NCBI GenBank assembly: GCA_030267965.1
Contig: BRYA01001167.1
Span: forward strand, 1-60,976
From: Triparma columacea
Lineage: Eukaryota > Sar > Bolidophyceae > Parmales > Triparmaceae
Length of the DNA: 60,976 nucleotides
Direction: 5' to 3'
Within the stretch, counting starts at the first letter, position 1, and every line of letters starts with the position of its first letter. Made by a program: the position numbers and the translations under genes. The notes below the pieces were generated by a model. That model was not told the origin of the DNA. It ran no database searches and saw only the letters and a list, made by a program, of their open reading frames with translations. This document shows, piece after piece, positions 42,733 to 54,141 of this stretch.

Positions 42733-44036
42733 ATGGCATCTTTCTTCAGCGCCCCCCCCGCTTCACTCCCACAGGCAAAGCCGATTGCACCAAATTCTCA
42801 AGTGAGGCCCCTTCCTGGGTCGTCCAAGAGCACTCCATTCTGCCTCCAGCCCGCAATCACCATCTCTGAGAACACGTCGGAAGTCTTCTCAGTCAAGTTC
42901 TCTCCTGACGGGAAGTTTCTGGCAGCTTGCTGTGGTGACGGTGCTATACGTGTCTTCAACTCTTCTACAGGCAGGATGGCTTACAATCTACAGAAGGGCA
43001 GTTCTGTAGCCCTACCATCCACTGCCGTTAAATTCAGGCCTGACGTGCTTACAGTGAAAACGAAGAACGTCCTTATTTCAGCCGATGCTCTCGGAAATGT
43101 GGAACATTGGCATATGACCAGCGGTAAGTGCCTCCACACTTTCAAGGAGGAGAATAATCAGGTGTTCGCCGTGGATTTCCGCGGTGACGCTACGCAATTT
43201 GCAACCGCCGGAAAAGACACCTGTGTTCGCATCTACGACGAATCAACCAAGAACGAGGTGACCAAGATGGAGCGCGGAATGGGATTTGGGCCGCAGAGTG
43301 CCCCTGGTCACAGCAACCGAATCTTCTCAATCAAGTTCCACCCATCCGACCCCAATGTTCTAATCAGTGGAGGGTGGGACAACACGATTCAGATATGGGA
43401 TACAAGGACCGGGCGCGCTCAGAGGAGTATCTTCGGCCCTCATCTTTGTGGGGAGGCCTTGGATATTCAGGATGACACCATCCTGACTGGAAGTCACAGG
43501 GCAGATTCCCCCCTTGAGCTCTGGGACTACGGTACCGGGGAAAAAATCACGTCGATCAACCTCTTTGCTTCTGAGAATTCCGACCCAAGCCAGCTGTACG
43601 CTTGCAACTTCAGCAAGGCTGGATTGAAGTACACTGACAAGCCAAAGTTCATTGCCTGCGGAGGCTCGGGAGGCAATGAGGCCAGGTGAGTGGACAAAAA
43701 GGGAGACAAGACACTTCCAGAGAGCGAATGGTGGCGAAGAATGCATTGATTTACGGCATTCACATAACTATACCTGACCCATCTCGTCATCCCCCCTCAT
43801 CCCAAAGGGTCTTTGATGTGGCAAACGGAAACGCTTGCGTTGGAGTATGCAGAGATTTCACACGCGCTGTCTTCAGCACCGACTGGTCTCCGACCGAGGA
43901 CAAATTAGCTGTCGCTGGAGGGGACGCCAGCATCAAGTTTATCAATGTTGTCGAGAAGGGGGAGATGGATGAGGCGGCAGTTTCCGACGAAAATCTCAGG
44001 AGTGGCGTTGGGAACCTCAACATTAACAACAAGTAA
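42733..44036 (+). CDS. WD40-repeat protein, 393 aa
   Basis: Exons are 42733-43685 and 43808-44036, phase 2. After a 40-residue Pro/Ser-rich leader there are about seven WD40 blades. Examples are VFSVKFSPDGKFLAACCGDGAIRVF, cut by the splice into standard units, FAVDFRGDATQFATAGKDTCVRIYD, IKFHPSDPNVLISGGWDNTIQIWD, and, in exon 2, FSTDWSPTEDKLAVAGGDASIKFIN. It probably forms a single beta-propeller acting as a protein-interaction scaffold. No additional domain identifies the pathway. The stop is followed by a 164-bp gap before the next gene on the same strand. Confidence 0.88.
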
Positions 44037-44200
44037 TATGAGTGAACAACTTTTAACTCATCGGCGTTTTTTGACGAAATAGCTCATTTCCTCATTATTT
44101 ATTTCATCGATCTCATTTTACCAAACCTCCAGCATCCTTCTTTCGAATTCCACCCCCCCCCACCATTACCCCTGGCCTCCACACCGCCCCTCAAAATCAA

Positions 44201-45479
44201 ATGACAACCTCTTCACCACCTATATCCGTTCATTCCCCTGACCACATCCTCCCCATGGCTGTTGCCGGCCCGAAAGAGCTGGACATTTCAGTGGAGGGTG
44301 TTTGCGATCTGCTTAGCTTGCACTCTGCCAGCACTCTTGACAACCCCGACGTTGAACACGGGGAAATCGACATTGACGATGAAGAGGAGGAAGATTCTGC
44401 CCTGCAATCCGATGGTGGGGTAGGGTGTGAAATCTTGGGAATATCTGCCGTAGGTAATGTAAAAAGCGATACCGACGAGAATGACGACAAGCTACACGGC
44501 CCAGGTGATGCCAAAATCCCTACCCACGTCCACTCCTTCTCTTCTCCGGGGGGAGGGTTGGCGGGTCTTGCAAGCTTCGTTACCCATGCAAAGGTGAGGT
44601 CGATTCGGCGACCCCCCCACGTCTTTGTCAATCGAATACCGCATCAGTTTGTCCCGATTTCTCACTCCCATCATCCTTCACCCCCTTCCCCTTCTCTCCC
44701 CTTCAAAGAACAAATTCCATCATCGTCCTCTCTTCCAGAATGCTCACACATACAAGTACGGCAAGAGCAACGCAGAGGAAGAGAGAGCTTGCAGAATAAA
44801 GAAAGAAGCGGGAGTCCTGCATAGAATGAGGGAGGAGGAACTTAACGTCTTGCTTCCATGGGAACACGACACAGGCATTGTGGGAAGGACTGCGGAGGTT
44901 CTGAGTCTCCCTCCACTTCCCCGCACCTTGATGTCGTCGCTGTACGGAAAAGGCAACAACGAGGGGGATGAAGCAGAGCGCCACGTCGATTTAGATGTCA
45001 ATTTATTCACCTTGGTCAAGAAGCGGTCGGCAGAACTTGACGAACATGGAATCGGCATTGAGGCCGGCGAGGGGGTTGGCGGGTCGGCGGGCGAAGGCGA
45101 GGCTTCCTTATTGAAGGTCCAGCAGATTTTGAGGATGTGGAGGTTGCGGCAGTTGTTGAAGGGTTGGATGAGGTGGTACAAATTTTCTTTCAGCAGCGAC
45201 AGTTCCAGTCCGGACGGCAGCACGGCCGCCTGGGACGCCCTCGAATCGTCCGAGACTGTCAAACAGGTTATTTCCGATGCGGAACAGACCAAGAAAGACT
45301 TGACAGTCGCTCTCGACGTCATCGACAAGTTGCAGCAGGAAAATTCTGCCCTTTCGCACCAAGTCAAAAACCTCTTACTTCAGACTTTCGGCTTGAAAAC
45401 AGCAGCAATCACTGTCGTTAACTCGGCAAGCACACAGGGAAAGAAGAAGAAGAAGAAGAACGCCGTTCTCACGAGCTGA
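44201..45479 (+). CDS. Coiled-coil protein of unknown function, 377 aa
   Basis: Exons are 44201-44593 and 44739-45479, phase 0 (GTGAGG...CTTCCAG). The N-terminal exon is acidic (DIDDEEEEDSA). Exon 2 encodes a charged helical region (NAHTYKYGKSNAEEERACRIK), an amphipathic Trp/Arg helix (ILRMWRLRQLLKGWMRWY) and a C-terminal coiled coil (VALDVIDKLQQENSALSHQ). It ends in six lysines. The WxxxxLxxxxxxW-type helix resembles IQ/SFI-like motifs of cytoskeletal or ciliary proteins, but I do not recognise the family. Its stop is 64 bp from the convergent eIF3i gene. Confidence 0.75.
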
Positions 45480-45543
45480 GTAGGCCAAGTAAATTCATAT
45501 CTTTTCCCTCAGATAACATTTTCCGTGCATATTATTAGGTCGC

Positions 45544-47301
45544 TCAGTTCGTGGGCTCCTCGCCGTCGCCCTCCGGGACTGGGTCCTCCATGTCAAGATA
45601 GCTTTTATCGAAGAAGTGGAGGCGAACATAACCGTCCTCGGCACCGCTTGCGTAACTCCTGCCGTCCGGATTAATGGCGATGGCATTGATGGGCCCAAAA
45701 TGACCTTTGACAATGCCAAACTGCGACCGAGCAAGGAGATTGCGTTGGAGGTTTGCGTTAGTGGGTGACAATTGTTTTGCGTGTAATATACGGCGAACAG
45801 CAGGAATGCAGGGATGTATATCATCGTCTGTGCCTGGCTTGCTGCTCATAATATCTAAAATGTAGTCCCTTCTCACCTCTTCCTCGTATACAAGGTGGAA
45901 AAATTTGGTCTCAAACTTTCCCGCCCTCCCAGCCGTAGTCGTAACGCTCATTGCCTCCTGCCCCCCACCCAACAAGATGTGCTCCTTCGTGGGGCTGATG
46001 ACGGCGTCATTCACAGGCCTGTCCGTCTTGTAAGTCTTGAGAGGTTCCAGCCTGACTGCGTCAAACAGCTTCGCGGTGAAGTCAGCCGAGCTAGTGATGA
46101 AGAGGGTTTTCTCCTTGTTGAAGCTAACCCTGTTGATCTGCGACGAGCGAAGCGGGTAACAGAAGGGGTTGCGTTGATGGGGTTAGAATTGTCGTGTCGG
46201 GGGAGCCGGGATGAAGTTTGGGAGTGAAAGTATCCGATACGTCGCCTTTAGATGTTCAGGATGACGCCATCTCTGCGCTCTTTTGTTATATTTTCCCTTC
46301 TCTCACCTTCTTCTGGTGAGGATGGATGCTATTCAAAACGGAGCCAGTCTTGACGTCGTAAAGGCGGATGGACCCGTCGTCAAAGGTGACGAAAAGGGAA
46401 GAATTCAAGCCGAGGAACACCACGTTGGTGGCTTTGATAATGTTCTCCTTTGGAAGCTCAATCTCCAGCCTGGGGGTCAAATTGTAGGACTCCACAGGGG
46501 ACTTCTCAGGCACCTGGTAGATGGAAATCAGGGCATCGTTTTCCATGAAGGGGTCTGAAATTGTGGCGAACTCATCACCACCCTCGGCCCAAGCTACACC
46601 GCGCACGGGACCGCGGTGAGGGAAGGACTGGGAAGGAGGAGAGGGGGGGGAAGGGAGGATTAGGAAAGGTGGAGGGAGGGTGATGTTTGAGGGAGGGCGA
46701 TGTTTGAGGGAGGGCGATGTTTTGGGGATCTCTTTTCTACCACGACTACTTTACAGTACCCGCAAACGCCATATTTAGCTCACCTTCAACTCCTCCCCCG
46801 TCTCAGTATTCCAAAGCTTGCAAGTGGCGTCCGCAGAGGCGGTGAGGAGCCTGGAGGAACTCTTGTTGCAGTCCATGTCCCAAACCGCACCCTGGTGACC
46901 ATTGTACGTCCCGATTCTGCCACGAGGAGGAAGGGAGGAAACGAAGTCATTGCGTGTTAGCACACCACACCAAAAAAAAAAGAGAATGGCCACACACCGT
47001 CGATTCTCATAGGACCATTTTTCAAGAACACACAGGACTTGAGGGACTTCTGTTGATCACTTCCCCCTTGAAATCGGCCAGTAACTACGATGAGGTAGTT
47101 GTACGCAGCTCAATATTCCATAAAACAGCCCAAAAACCCTTTCCCCCAAACTCAGGCCTCTTGGGCTCACCTTTCCCCTGTCTCTGCGTTCCATACGGTT
47201 GGAAGATTGTCTTTAGAGGCGGTGAAGAGTAGATCACCATCATAGTTGTAGCTGACATACGTCAGTGAGCGTTCATGTCCCTTAAGGAGGATAGGTCTCA
47301 T
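45544..47301 (-). CDS. EIF3I: Translation initiation factor eIF3 subunit I, 340 aa
   Basis: Five exons: 47301-47171, 46916-46784, 46627-46307, 46137-45877 and 45720-45544, all phase-consistent. The N-terminus [19 protein letters not shown] and the C-terminus [18 protein letters not shown], then [14 protein letters not shown], are hallmarks of eIF3i (TRIP-1), as are [14 protein letters not shown] and [11 protein letters not shown]. The protein is a seven-bladed WD40 propeller that binds eIF3b and eIF3g in the 43S preinitiation complex. Length is close to the usual ~325 aa. Intron 45876-45721 (156 nt) has no stop and is in frame. Reading through it would insert 52 residues between YEEE and FGIVKGHFG, and the family alignment shows it must be removed. 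It is divergently paired with the condensin gene. Confidence 0.95.
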
Positions 47302-47375
47302 CTTTTTGTGGAGGCAGGGTCCGGAACAGGGGTCCCCAGTGCCCAAAGTGCCTGAAACAAACGTTTTCCCCCCAA

Positions 47376-50300
47376 ATGGCTCCCAGACGCACGAAATCGG
47401 CCGAAAATCTTCCTCCCAACACTCCAACAAACGCCATAGATACGTTCTTGAGGCTCCAGTTCGATGATTTCCAGAGATCTGCTTCAAAAGCAAGTACCTT
47501 CGGTGAGAGCATTCGAAGTTTGCTGCCGATTAATCTGCCCTCCAACCTCACACCCTCCCCTCAATCTACGCAATTCAGCTATAAACTTAGCAAAAGAAAT
47601 TACGGGCGGGAGGTTTGATTGCGAGGACAACGAGCTGGCTTCAATTAGGGAGTCTCTTGAGTTAATCCTTGACATTGCCCTTTCCGCGGCAAAGTCTGAG
47701 GAACAGTCGTCAAAGGTAGGCGTTTTAGGCACCACATATCTTCTACCCTCTTTGTACCCTATCACCCCCCCCCCTCACACCCCTTCTCCCTCCCCCCCCC
47801 AGAGTGTGATTGCCTTGATGGTTGCGTTGTGCTCACAGCCTGCTGCGACCAACATCAACGATCTGATCCCCGACCTCTCCTTCCTCCTGTACCGCGCGAT
47901 TCTCCGCTTGGAGTGCAAGGACGATACCATTAGATCTCGGTCGATGACCTTGGTCAGTACCGTTATGGAGAGGATGGGGGAGGTCGCCGATGACGGTGTC
48001 ATTGAAGATGAAACGTTCAACCTGGTGAACGAGGCGTTGCTCCCCCGTCTTTCCGACAAAAGGTGAGCTCAAGTGCAGCTACGACGTCTTCTCTCCTCCT
48101 CCCCACCTCCAACCTTCCCGCCCCCCCCATTCACCTACCCCCTCCTTGCAGCATTGCGGTCCGAAACGCCGCCATAAAGGCGAGTGCCCTTTTGCAGGAC
48201 CCTGGGGACTCTCCTTCAGGGAACTCTGAGGACACCCTGACGAACCAGCTCATGTACCTCTGCACTCACGACTCTTCTCCTGTCTGTCGATCCTCGGCTG
48301 TAAACTCCATCGTCGTTACCCGCTACACCCTCCCCACGATAATCTGCCGCATCCGCGACACCTCCTCCACGGTCCGCATCGCCGCCCTGAACGTTCTCAA
48401 GAACCAGGTAGACGTCAGGCTGATGACGGACCAGGAGAGGGTTGTCGCCCTACGCTCAGGTTTGACCCCTCGCTGCGAGAGCACCTACCTGGCGGCCAGC
48501 AAGATGCTCTGCTGCGGGTGGCTCAAGAGCCTAGGCTACTCCGTCCTCAACCTCTTGAAGCTTCTGGACGTTGCCAACAGCGAGAACGTTTGCGAACTGG
48601 CCACCACGGCGATTTTGTCTGCCCCCCACAACAGCACCCTCAAGGATCTGTCAAACAACGAGCGAGCCGCCTACAACGCTGCTCTCGAGAACAGGTGAGG
48701 AGTGGGCGGGCGAGAAATGACCGTTGATCGCACCACCATGATCGCCCCCTAGCTTATCCCCCCCTATACCTTCTCCCTCCTCCTTCGCAGCATCCCAGTC
48801 GGCCTTCTAAGCATTCAGTCCTCCCTCCTCCTTCGCGTCAAGATCGACAAAATTAAGACGGACGTTAGGATCCCGGAGAATCACAAGCAGGAGCTCGGTA
48901 AGAAGGGGCAGAAGTAAAAGTAGCCCAGTCAGTGGCGGGGTCGTGATTACTGCAACCCTTGTTCCCAAAAATCCTAACCCAGCAACAACGCAACCCTTTC
49001 CGCGACTTGCTCCGCTCGTTACAGTTGACGAGCTTATGCCCGACACCCCTGTCATATGTTCCTCCATCCAGAAGCACCTTAACAATTTCATCCAGAATAC
49101 TCTCAACGACAGCAGCGATGAAGATAGCGCTGACGGCGACGACGAAAGCTTCATTTGCATGCAGCTTCTCAAGATGGCCAGGCACGCGGACTGGAGCGAC
49201 GAGTCGGGTCGCCGCCAGCTCCTCGAGCTCCTCCACGGTATGCTGTGCTCCTCCAACACTCCCGACGAGCTGGTCGAGCCTTGCATTCGTGCCCTGGCGA
49301 GTGCCCATAAGAGCGAGTCAGAGTACGTCGAGCGCATCAACGAGATCATATCCATCCTTGGAGACTACGATGCCGAGGACGAGAACATGGACGCGGCAGA
49401 GGCAGCGTTCAGGCAGCTGCGAATCGTCTCGATTGTCGGCGTCGTCCTCGAGTACACCACCCGCAGCCTCTCCGACGACTTCATCGCACAATTCAGCGAC
49501 CAGATCCTTCCTGCCATCATTTCTCAGGAAGAGATGATTAGGGAGGCCGGGGTTTGTGCCTTGGGCAAGTACTCTCTCCTTGGCCAGAACGCCGCCTTGG
49601 AGTACCGCCCCCTTCTCTTGGGCATAGCAGCCAACAAAAAGGAGGGGAAAGAAATCAGGGCCCAGGCCCTCCTCGCTATGAGCGACCTTGCGATGCTCTG
49701 GGATGGCATGACTGACGAGGTGGATTGCATGGATCTCATGACAGAGGAGATGATGAGGGTCTCCCTACCTTCCCTGCTCCTAGACATTCTCGACAATGAG
49801 TCTCCGGGGTTGGTGGTCGTCGCAGGGGAGATCTGTTCCAAGCTCATCATGATGGGGCGAGTGCAGGACACGGAGATTCTTGCCAAGGTGAGCAAGGAGG
49901 GCGAGGGAGCGAAACGACGGGACCATAGCTTACTCCACCCTTCAATTATTCATTCTCACCATCCTCACCAAATGACTCAACCCTTCCCGCAGCTCCTTGT
50001 CATCTACTTTGATCCCCTCTTCAACGCCTTTTCCTCCAGCGCACCGGCTGAAGAGGATGAAGAGGGCGGGCGCATCACTGCCAAGAGCGTCGCCAACGCC
50101 TGCAAGAAGCAACTCTCGTCAGACACTGAGGACGCCACAATCGTGGGATCCCCTATCCGGCTTCAGCAGATTTTGAGCCTCTTTTTCAACACCATCAGCG
50201 CCGTCACAGGCGGTAAGTCACCCATCATGGGACACGCCACGAAGGACGTCTTGCGCCTCGTCACCGGAGGGTGGAAGGCAGGGGGAGGAAGGCAAGACTC

Positions 50301-50727
50301 GAAGAAGAAGTTGAAAGCCGCCGACAAGGTTGCCCTCGATAAGGTCCTCACATTTATGGGCAACGTAGGAAACGTTCACGGGCGCGTCGCCGTCGAAATA
50401 GCAACTTTCCTCGAGGACTCGACAGAACACAGCATTGAATCTAACACCCTTAGGGATTGTGTCAACGCCCTCTCCAAAATGCAAATTGATAACAAGGCCG
50501 ACGCCGTAGACTTGAGGGAGATGGTCCTAGGAATTGAAGACCTCCTCGATGTTTGCGGAGCCAACAAAACTGTTATGAAGAACTGGGCCAAATTTGTGGA
50601 AAATGTGGATGAAGGAAGGAAGTTGAAGGACGTTGGCGAAAACAGGAGTCAGGGAAAGGTCAAAAGCTTTGGAGCTGAGGAGGCTGAAGCAGAGAGAGAG
50701 GTTCTTGGAGAAGTTCAGGTGGCATGA
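47376..50727 (+). CDS. NCAPG: Condensin complex subunit 3 (CAP-G, HEAT-repeat), 923 aa
   Basis: Seven exons: 47376-47502, 47579-47715, 47803-48062, 48152-48694, 48791-48897, 49025-49887 and 49993-50727; phases 1, 0, 2, 2, 1, 0; total 924 codons. HEAT-repeat helices run throughout (SIAVRNAAIKASALLQDP, TIICRIRDTSSTVRIAALNVL). The CAP-G-like signature YLAASKMLCCGWLKSLGYS leads to LLKLLDVANSENVCELA. A Cnd3 C-terminal region follows (IREAGVCALGKYSLLGQ, IRAQALLAMSDLAML). It is the HEAT subunit of condensin that binds the kleisin CAP-H and DNA during mitotic chromosome compaction. Length is near the ~1,000 aa typical. Intron 49888-49992 (105 nt) is stop-free and in frame. Start codons of this gene and eIF3i are 74 bp apart. 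Confidence 0.88.
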
Positions 50728-50807
50728 GAGGCATGAAAATTAGGAGGCCTTTCGTTTATCTTAATTAGAAAAATTCCGTCGGAATAATCCCGTGTAATCT
50801 ATTTTAT

Positions 50808-52084
50808 TTACTTCACGAGGGATTCCCTCATTCCTTCTCCCTTGACCTCCTTCCCGAAAAGCTTGAAGTAGAGGCTCCAGAAGGGCAAATAACGGCCGAC
50901 CTTCTTCATATAGACTTGTTCGTATTTGGGGTATTTCTCGATGGTGATGTATTCGGTCATCCAGCCTGAACCCTGAAAGAGCGAAATGAGAAGGATAAAC
51001 CCGATGATGCTCCAGTTGAAAGGAGATCCTGTAGCCGCGACACCGAATAAGTAGTAACAAACCCAAATGGACTGCTCAGCGGCGTAGTTGGGCTTGCGCA
51101 CGATGGCATAGAGGCCACTCTGCTTGAAACCGTCTTTGAATTCGCCAGTCAGTTCAACATTGGCACCTTTGCGACGGTACTTCTCAGTCTGGAAAGCAAA
51201 CTGTTGGTTGTCGGCGATCGACTCAATTACGACGAACATGAGGAAAAGGAAGGCGGCGATATAGTCGAGCGTATTGAGGGGAACAGACCCCGCAGTGCAC
51301 GTGCCATCGGAAGACTCCGCGCAGCACTCACTCGACTTGGTCACGCTCCAAGCGATGAGCGCAGGAGTAGCAGTCAGCCAGAGGAGAATGTTCTGGTAAA
51401 AAGAGATGAATGTGAGATTGAAGAGCATCCAGGGGATCGGCTTGTCGAGGGCTGTGAAACCCGGCACGATGCCCTTCCTAAGTGCAGGCCACCTGTAATC
51501 CTGTGGGGCGAGGGATGCAGAGGAGCAAATCGACAGAAGGTTGTATTATTAGTGGACGAATCTACAGAACAAGAACTTCGCAACCCGACGATCAACGGTA
51601 TCGACTTTTCGTCCCTGATAAATACTTCCAGCAGCAGCAAAAGGCGCTTATCCTTGCAACTCTCCTCTCTTCTCACCTCCTCTCCTCCCCACGGGGGCCA
51701 GGTGTAGCCACCACGACGGTTGAAGTTCCAAGTCAACCTTATACCCCAAATTGTTGATACAACGGTCATCATTATCAAGCGAGGATCGCTAGGGTTGGCG
51801 AACAGCACCATCCACGTGTATAGGAAGGGAGTAATGCTGTTGTGTGTGTGTGGGGGGGGGGTTAAAAGAGGGGTTCTATTCAGCTGATACATAACGATAC
51901 CCGCTCACCTCCAAATCTTGTCAACTTGGCTTGCATTGCCAGTAATCGTCGAAATGATGAAGCAAAGGGTTGACAAAATCAAGCAGACAAGGAAAGTGGT
52001 GACGTGAGGATCACCGCCTGAGACGTTAAATTTTTCTATCGCGGTTGTCAATGCATCTAGGGTGCAAGAAGACCACCAAGGCAT
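50808..52084 (-). CDS. DUF1295 / steroid-5-alpha-reductase-like membrane protein, 342 aa
   Basis: Exons are 52084-51909, 51836-51677 and 51500-50808; phases 2 and 0. The joins reconstruct family motifs exactly: QVDKIW-SITPFLYTW and NFNRRGGYTWPPWGGEE-DYRWPALR. The C-terminal third has the conserved GLYAIVRKPNYAAEQSIWVCYY region and EYITIEKYPKYEQVYMKKVGRYLP, typical of the reductase/ICMT-like fold that binds NADPH and lipid. About six or seven TM helices. It is a predicted ER membrane lipid or steroid reductase; the substrate is unknown. The short stop-to-stop distance to the condensin gene (80 bp) indicates convergent transcription. Confidence 0.88.
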
Positions 52085-52186
52085 ATTTTAGGAGATATCT
52101 GGGAAGTGAGGAAGTGAGTCAACACAAGCCAATTTGACGTAAGAAAAAACCAGATATTTTGAGCGTAAAACCTGCAACCTCAATTA

Positions 52187-53993
52187 TTAGCTAAACGAAC
52201 CTTTCTTTGTTAGTGCCGCCGCCGGGGCGGATAAGCTTCTCCTGCGGGTCCTCTCATGGCTGGTTGCCTTTGTGTCAATTTTCTTCAGCGAGTTTTCTCT
52301 CGTGAGCGCCGTCATCCCCTTGAACTCAGCCTTCGTTAGGCCTTGGGATTTTTTATGTTGGTGGAGGTTGGCGTTGACAAGGGATCCGTCGAGGAGGCCC
52401 ATGGTTGTGAGGAAGACGGCCTCGATTTTATCTGTTGAGGAGGGGAACATTTCTGCCCAAGTTCCATTCACCAAGCCCACAAGGCCGAGGCGTGCTATAC
52501 AATCTACGAAGTTCTCAAAATTCAAACCAGCTCGGGGTCGAACTGATGCGTCGGCGATCTGCGTAGAGTCCCGCCACATCTCCCTTGCCCCCTTGCTCCA
52601 TATTCTCTTTTTGTTCTTCATCTTTAGGATCTCGTGAGGAGCTAGTGCGGTCATGGTGAACACAATCTGAACCTCTAGATTATCAGTGAAAATGAAGCTC
52701 TCCCCCGCCCTCGTATTCAACTTCCTGTTTCCCTTCCCGTCCCTTCTCGGCGTGATGTTGAAATCATGGCAGAAGAAGAGGAACCCGTCCCAGCTCATGT
52801 AGGGCCCTCCGAGGAGGAAATCGTCCATATCTAGCTCTCTGCCGTCCAGGGCCACGTAGGTTCCAGTCTTGGTCTGGGCGTGCACCGCGTTACCGCGGAC
52901 GTAAGACTTGAAAATTTTGTGCAGTGACGTTACAATCTGGTTGGCGTGGTTGAGCTCGGATGCCATGAGGAAGTCCTTGGAATTGTCCAGCTTCATGAGC
53001 CTCCTTATTTTCTCGACCCTATGTGCTAGAGTGAGAGTGGCAGTGCTACCAGACCCAACATTGGACTTCTTGCGGTTGAACCTATTGAACTTTTCGAACT
53101 GCGGCAGGAGCGGAGGGGGTTGGAACTCATACGACGTGGAGAGGAGCGATGCTGTCGCTGCGCTCCTTCGCATTTCTCACCTGCTCCGAGTTCCTGTTTC
53201 CATCATCGTTCTCTTCCTCAGCAAGCGAATCGAGGTTGCAATATTTCCTCCCCGACTTTGTCTCCTTGTTTTCTCTATGCGCAGTTAGATATACTTCCAA
53301 CATCGATACATGGTCCCTTAATACCTGAAGTGCCTCTACTTGCGACTCCTGCATCTCCTCGTGTGAGATAGCACTGTATTTCTCCGCGAGGAGGAGGGCC
53401 TTTTTCCCGCAGACCCAGGCGTCCATGGGCATGGAGGAGAGGTCGTGCAGGGCCATGCTCATTTTCAGGGAGAGTCGGATCTTCAGCTCGTTGGTGGGGA
53501 CGAGGACGTCGCCGCACATGTCCAGGGCCTCCTCGTACGTGTCCAGGGCCTTTATTACCGTGCTGTTGTAATGCTCCTCTTCAAACTCAGGCGCAGACAG
53601 CATTGCAAAGGCAAGGTTGAACAGCTGATCCGCCTGTAGCTTTTTATAGAGCGTACACTCGTATATCTCTTCGTCGTCCGTCGTGCTGTTCGCCCAGTCC
53701 AACCCACCCCTATTCCTCAGGAACCTGCCCGAGATAAAGGAGATAATTTCATCCGTGTCCCTGGACATATTCGCAACATGCTGCTTAACAAGGCTCCGGT
53801 TGGAGTAGGAATTATTCACTCTAGACTCCTTATGGTCAACGTGCGCTGTGGGCTCAGAGGGAAGCAGGTTTCTACTCGAGGAGAGGTGTTTGTGTAATGG
53901 GGATTTTGAAGAACGGGCTGGCACAGGGGACGTGTCCACGGTCAACGACACCTTTTTCGTCGAAGAACCCGACGTGAGCGGTGGAAGCGGCAT
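52187..53993 (-). CDS. EF-hand/TPR-like protein, 574 aa
   Basis: Exons are 53993-53181 and 53098-52187, phase 0 (82-nt intron ending CTCCTGCCGCAG). Residues 1-75 are disordered. Residues 80-260 are helical and TPR-like (LFNLAFAMLSAPEF, ALDTYEEALDMCGDV, DAWVCGKKALLLAEKYSAI). Exon 2 begins FEKFNRFNRKK and contains an EF-hand-superfamily-like region (MSWDGFLFFCHDFNITPR ... LNFENFVDCIARLGLVGL) without canonical Ca2+ ligands. Similar layouts occur in cytoskeletal and ciliary proteins, but I do not recognise the family. Its stop lies 102 bp upstream of the DUF1295 start on the same strand. Confidence 0.75.
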
Positions 53994-54141
53994 TGAGTCA
54001 AGGTTGGAGGAAAAGGGGGGGGGTGGGTTAACGAACTAATAGTTCGCTTGCCCACCCTCAGATTTCCCTTTTTTCTTCTCAGAGTATTGGACCATAAATA
54101 TCGATCAAACGCACGAATTTATTCAGTAGTTAGTGGCTGAA

